Shown here: positions 41,298 through 64,000 of the stretch, in pieces
How the letters are laid out: each line of letters starts with the position of its first letter
Numbering within the stretch: position 1 is the first letter of the stretch
From: Mastigias papua
Taxonomy: Eukaryota > Cnidaria > Scyphozoa > Rhizostomeae > Mastigiidae
Assembly: GCA_964019165.1 (NCBI GenBank)
Contig: OZ025270.1
Span: 14,504,659-14,568,658, forward strand
Direction of reading: 5' to 3'
DNA: 64,000 nt
Notes under the pieces: generated by a model
Told to the model about the DNA's origin: nothing
Databases searched by the model: none
The model's input: the letters and a program-made list of their open reading frames with translations, nothing else
Program-made: the position numbers and the translations under genes

Positions 41298-42118
41298 GCC
41301 CTGTTTACGCAACAACTTTTAACCTAGGTTGAACCTGGTCTGAACCTGAGTTAACGTTAACCAAGGTCAGAAATTTTGTAGTGCTGATGTAGACGCAGCC
41401 AACCTGGGTTCAACCCAGGTTAAGCCAAACTTTCTTCGAAGGTGAGTTAAACCCAGGTTGAACCTGGGTTAGATTTTGGAAAATGTGTTGTAAGCGCAAA
41501 CTTGGGTTTAACTCAGGTTAACGATTGGTGCGCGAATGCGCTTTTTCGGGCCAAGCATCATAGAGCGCGAAAATAGGACGTGCATGAACCGTTTTCCAGT
41601 CTTCCTCTTCAAAACTTCCTTCAACTACAACATCTGACCAGCTTCCATTCCTTTGTCTGTTCGATACCGACCTAAACAACTGTCCTTGATCGGACAACTC
41701 CCAAATTAGGCTTTGAAATATTATCTGATTTCTTCGTGCTCTCCACCGTACATAAGTTTCTATTCAACTTATACTTCTCCAGTACAATCCATCTTTTCGC
41801 CTTCTTTGTCTCAGATACCTACACTTCAAAGCTTGGTAAACGCGCAGTGTCATTAACTTTAACAAAAATATCTGCCTTGGGAAGCTCAATCTCTGCAATA
41901 AACTTTCTTCGTTGCCGTCTGCCATTTTGAAAATAGCCCATTTACTACGAAGTGTATTCGTGACGTCACTAACCTGGAGTTAATCCAACTTTGCGTTTAC
42001 ACTTCATTTTGCTGTCAATGTATTGTAAATGAAAGTGGGTTGAGCCCGGGTTGAACCCGGGTTGCGTTCAGCCCAGGTTGAGTTCAGCCCAGGTTAACAG
42101 CTGTAGTGTACAAAGTGC
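41298..42118 (-). mobile_element. PIF/Harbinger-like element with transposase remnant
   Basis: About 820 bp with imperfect TIRs of ~40 bp (GCCCTGTTTACGCAAC... against GCACTTTGTACACTAC...), flanked by TAA left and TAT right, perhaps a decayed 3-bp duplication. Subterminal regions are packed with palindromes such as AACCTGGGTTGAACCTGGGTT-type units. The middle, on the minus strand (about 41935-41560), has ATG, an Arg-rich stretch and WSDVVVEGSFEEEDWK, like the N-terminal region of Harbinger transposases (W-x-D-V-V...E-x-W-K). The DDE domain is missing. Superfamily is inferred from these together. Confidence 0.65.
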
Positions 42119-42416
42119 TATAAGGTCTTATGAGCGTAGAATTGATTCAATGCCTCATTTGCATCAAACATTACTTTATATTATTTCAATGACTCCTGGC
42201 ATCCCAAAATATTTTAGTCCATGAAGATGACCTCTTGTGACTTTTCCAACAACTTAGAGAGCATGTCATTAAGATGAATGATGAAATCTTCCCAAGGTAT
42301 TTGGATTTGTTCGGAGGACGATCAAATTTCTCGCTCTTCATATCAAATCGCCTATCCTAACGTATACCGTCAACGATATATACTCCAACTCTCCCACCTT
42401 TACCGGAAAGCATTGG

Positions 42417-43030
42417 GTAACTTCTAAAAGAGTAACCAGGTATACGATAAACTGCTTCTTAGTGCTTATTTTCCACTACAATGTGCGTTTCACTCATCGA
42501 TGAGATACGTGAAAAAAAACCACATATCCATTGTTTACCAGTGCACTAACATTACTTAGGCCGGCACTAGTCAATATACGTTAGTGCAGACTTGCAAATT
42601 GGGTGAAGTGCGTTTTCAAAGTGTTATGGTGTGATTCTATCTGATTCCGGATTCGAACTCAGGCAACTTATAAAAGAGCAGTCAGGTATATGATAAACTC
42701 CTTCGTGCTTATTTAGGCCGGCACTAATCAATATACGTTAGTGCAGACTTGCAAATTGGGTGAAGTGCGTTTTCAAAGTGTTATGGTGTGATTCTATCTG
42801 ATTCCGGATTCGAACTCAGGCAACTTATAAAAGGGCAGTCAGGTATATGATAAACTCCTTCGTGCTTATTTAGGCCGGCACTAGTCAATATACGTTAGTG
42901 CAGACTTGCAAATTGGGTGAAGTGCGTTTTCAAAGTATTATGGTGTGATTCTATCTGATTCCGGATTCGAACTCAGGCAACTTATAAAAGGGCAGTCAGG
43001 TATATGATAAACTCCTTCGTGCTTATTTCC
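42417..43030. repeat. 157-bp tandem repeat, 3 copies plus a partial
   Basis: Units start at 42557, 42714 and 42871 (TAGGCCGGCACTARTCAATA...), 157 bp apart and about 98% alike; a more diverged partial unit lies at 42417-42500. Each full unit contains GGATTCGAACTCA, which on the minus strand is a B-box-like TGAGTTCGAATCC. No A box is clear. The array ends next to a LINE endonuclease fragment on the minus strand. Confidence 0.92.
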
Positions 43031-43039
43031 CACCACAAT

Positions 43040-43165
43040 GTGCGTTGCACTCATGGACAAATTATCAATGCCCGAAAAGTTTTGAAGCAATGCAGACAAA
43101 TGTAAATGATTTCCAAACAGGCCCTTCACATTCCGGTGAAACATTTTCATTCCTTTATTGCACAT
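43040..43165 (-). pseudogene. LINE endonuclease N-terminal fragment
   Basis: The minus strand reads MKMFHRNVKGLFGNHLHLSA, then LLQNFSGIDNLSMSATHI, matching the N-x-x-x-L...I-x-x-L-S-x-T-E-T-H start of CR1-like endonucleases. It is cut off by the 157-bp tandem array. Confidence 0.65.
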
Positions 43166-43319
43166 TAATGTAGACATTTCAGAAGAGTGCCTTCTAGGGT
43201 TATCAGGACTTTGGCATCGCTCTACATCACCAATCATTAAAATGAAAAAGTTGAAAAAGCCTTGATTAGAAGAAACAGAAACTCTCCATCTCTGGCTTGC
43301 CAAAGGCTTGGCCACATAA

Positions 43320-45759
43320 ATGTCTCATCATGTTTTATCTCTTCAGCTTCATCTTCAGTCAAGGTAAGGCCAATAAAATCAGAGGTAGCAAAACAACACT
43401 CTTTGTGCGCAAGTTAATCGAATAGATCACAACCACGGAAAATAAACCTCCACACAGCAGCCATCTTGATTCGCAATGTATTCTTCGTACTGCGAATATT
43501 CTTTTTTGGCGTCCATTTTATCACGTCAAAAATCATTTTTTTTTAATATCTTCTGACCTAATATGGTCTTAGAGCATTACTGACATTATTTTGAAGTTTA
43601 CATGACAAAATGTACGACATATTATCTTGGCCATTCTTCGGCATGTCATTAATGGTTTATACCGTGAACACGACATTCATTACATTACTCAGATAAATTC
43701 GAAGATTAAGTATGCAACCCCAAGTCTCTTTCACATTTTTTGCATGAATAGGTACGTTTTTGCCCATTTAACAATCAAGGGTGGTTTTGCAAGGACCTCT
43801 TGTATATGAAGTAAACAATGGGCACCACTCGAAGTGTTGAATATCTTGGAAACCATTCATTTGCCGGCTCAATCTCAGCTCCGAGATATTAATGCACAAT
43901 GTACTTACGATTTTCCTGTTGAATGCTCGCCTCTGTAAATGAACTTAAATTTTTTTTCAGGGGCAAAAGTTGCGAGTAGTGATTTTTCCACAGCAACTCC
44001 TCAAAATGGCACCACATTGAAAGATTTAAGAAATGGAATCACCTTACTGGCTAATATTTTTATGTAAACAAATCCGCTGATTGGTCGAGAGCAGAATGTG
44101 GCTATGTTACTGCCATTACCTCTGCATTTCTTAGGTACTATGATTATTTGGTGAAACCCAGGTGTCCCTTGATTTTATGGGTCGTATATAATTGCGTCAT
44201 AATTTCCAATCAGAGTAAGGCGTCTTGTATTTGCAATATTGTGTTCGAATTGGAGATAAAACGCATAAATCCTACTTTCTTGCAAAATTTTTTGACGAGA
44301 ACGAACGATTCATCTTCATCATGCAGTCCATTGAAAGAAGTAGATTAGCCAAAGAACTTTAACTATAACTGAATCCCAGTCCACGAGCATGCTAACTCTC
44401 AAAAAGACTTTTGGATTGTTGCTTGCGCCATAGAGCTTTACTGAAAGTACTTGCAGATCTTTGAAAATACGGTCAAGAAAAACCTTTGGGTTTTCGACAT
44501 TTTCAAATGATTCTCTTAGAACTGTTGGTATATGGTATTGATTTGTTTCTTCTAAGAGCATGTTTTAATGGCAAGAACTAGGTAAAGATGTTCAACCTTG
44601 TTGTCAGAGATGTACCGACTGGCGGGCAAAACGGCCCTAATGTCTATGAGTTTTGTTAAAAAGTTGTTCATGCAGCATGAAATTTAGTTTGCATTGCGGT
44701 CGTTTGACCAGACTGCAGCTTGCAATTTATTTGTAATGTTGACCATGGTTGCTTATAGTCAAGTCTCTTTTTGTGATATTGCAAATGACATGCTTGTACT
44801 AGCAACTGTCATCTTTTTTGCTTTGTATTATGGACAATAGAAGTTTGTTGAAAAGCTAGTTGGTCAACCTTTTTCTATGCGCCCACACTGACACATTTTG
44901 TACGCTTAAAGCTTTATTAGTTTATTTCACGCATAGTTTGTTGCACAATACTTGTAGTCTTCTCTGTTTGGAAATTTTATCAAGTGTTTTCAATACCTGC
45001 TGTCGGGTGCTTTGATATTCTAAAGGCTTTATCATTTTGAACTTACATTCCCTATATTTTCTTGCCATGAAACGACTTATATACAATAGAGAGAAGTTCA
45101 GATTACTGCTGCTTTCGTGCAATATTTTTTGCACACAGTATCATCTCAAGGGAGTATTAAAATAGTCTAGAGAAGTAAGTAAAGTAATTTCTAGTGCAAC
45201 TGAATTCTAGCGAATATTCTTGATTCAACCATGTTATCGAACAGGTAGTTTTTAAACCTCCAGAAATTTTCATACTTTGGAGTATGGTACTTTATTGCAA
45301 AATGGTTTCATCTAAGGTTATAAATCACATCCTTATTTATTATATTGTTATGTTAATTGATTCGACTGAACTTTACGAGCACTGCTGCATAATAGCCCTT
45401 GCGATTTAGTTATTGTGTATTTTGTGATTTGCAAATGCTAAGTCACCGAATTTTAAAAACTGTAGCGCAAGGAAACTACATCGTGCTACAACTGCACAAT
45501 AATTGCCCATGAACTGACAGCTGCATTAAAAGGAATCATACCCTTAAAATATTCCCATTTTTCACCGATAATTCTAGCAAGCAGATATCATTCCTCTCAA
45601 TATTTCTGCATAAATGACCTCGAACGATCGTGGGGTCACTTGTTAGTGCTTTCTAATCTATGAATTCACCTGTTGCAGATATTGAGGTTAATAATTTCTT
45701 TTGTCGGCATTGATGAGCAGATGATACAGTGCCAGGTGCACTTGGTAGTTTTGCATTAG
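43320..45759. other. Region before the first receptor exon; no gene recognised
   Basis: The ectodomain and GPS exons of the receptor gene might lie here, but I found no GPS-like C-x-W...C-x-C pattern or other domain. A minus-strand open frame at 44319-44561 matches nothing known. Confidence 0.4.

Positions 45760-64000
<18,241 letters not shown>

Noticed and set aside
42557..43030. CRISPR-like array
   Set aside because: Units are 157 bp and contiguous without unique spacers, in a eukaryotic context; it is an ordinary tandem repeat.

Overview
The window is nuclear DNA from a metazoan, most likely an invertebrate; I cannot name the species. It has AT-rich, intron-dominated genes with GT-AG introns. 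It also carries many decayed CR1-like LINEs, Penelope-like and Tc1/mariner remnants, tRNA-derived repeats, short inverted-repeat transposons and long microsatellites. No bacterial or organellar organisation is visible.

Three multi-exon genes, all on the + strand, could be rebuilt by splice-site and phase matching. (1) MPDU1, the dolichol-phosphate-mannose utilisation factor, about 1751-8245: the last ~190 residues are clear and the 5' part is doubtful. (2) The B''-type regulatory subunit of protein phosphatase 2A (PPP2R3A/B type), 16028-39844: 14 exons, 585 codons, apparently complete. (3) A secretin/adhesion-type seven-helix receptor, from about 45760 to past the right edge: seven exons covering TM1 to TM7 join in phase, but no ectodomain was found. 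A fourth gene, an intact intronless UEV/E2-like reading frame of 251 codons (AKTIP/crossbronx-like), lies on the minus strand at 12549-13304. The first 225 bases are the 3' end of an unrecognised + strand reading frame.

Layout: 1-590 is the end of the unknown gene. 590-8250 is MPDU1, whose last intron holds a broken SWIM/YqaJ gene and LINE pieces. 8250-16000 is intergenic DNA with the UEV gene. 16028-39844 is PPP2R3; its introns hold one large LINE, a nested LINE/MITE cluster (23.2-26.6 kb), a tRNA-like repeat set in TA repeats, a 21-bp minisatellite and a Tc1/mariner relic. 39.8-45.7 kb is intergenic and holds a PIF/Harbinger-like element and a 157-bp tandem repeat. 45.8-64 kb is the receptor gene; its 12-kb first intron holds a second large LINE (minus strand) and several MITEs.

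The genes do not form a pathway: ER glycosylation, phosphatase targeting, a UEV protein and a receptor are simply neighbours. The most informative features are the transposon nests. Several short elements share TTA/TAA target duplications, and in one decayed LINE two of them can be removed exactly, which restores its reading frame. Two repeats pair a tRNA-like box with a CTGAAGA...GAAA stem-loop that resembles a hammerhead-ribozyme core but does not fully satisfy it.
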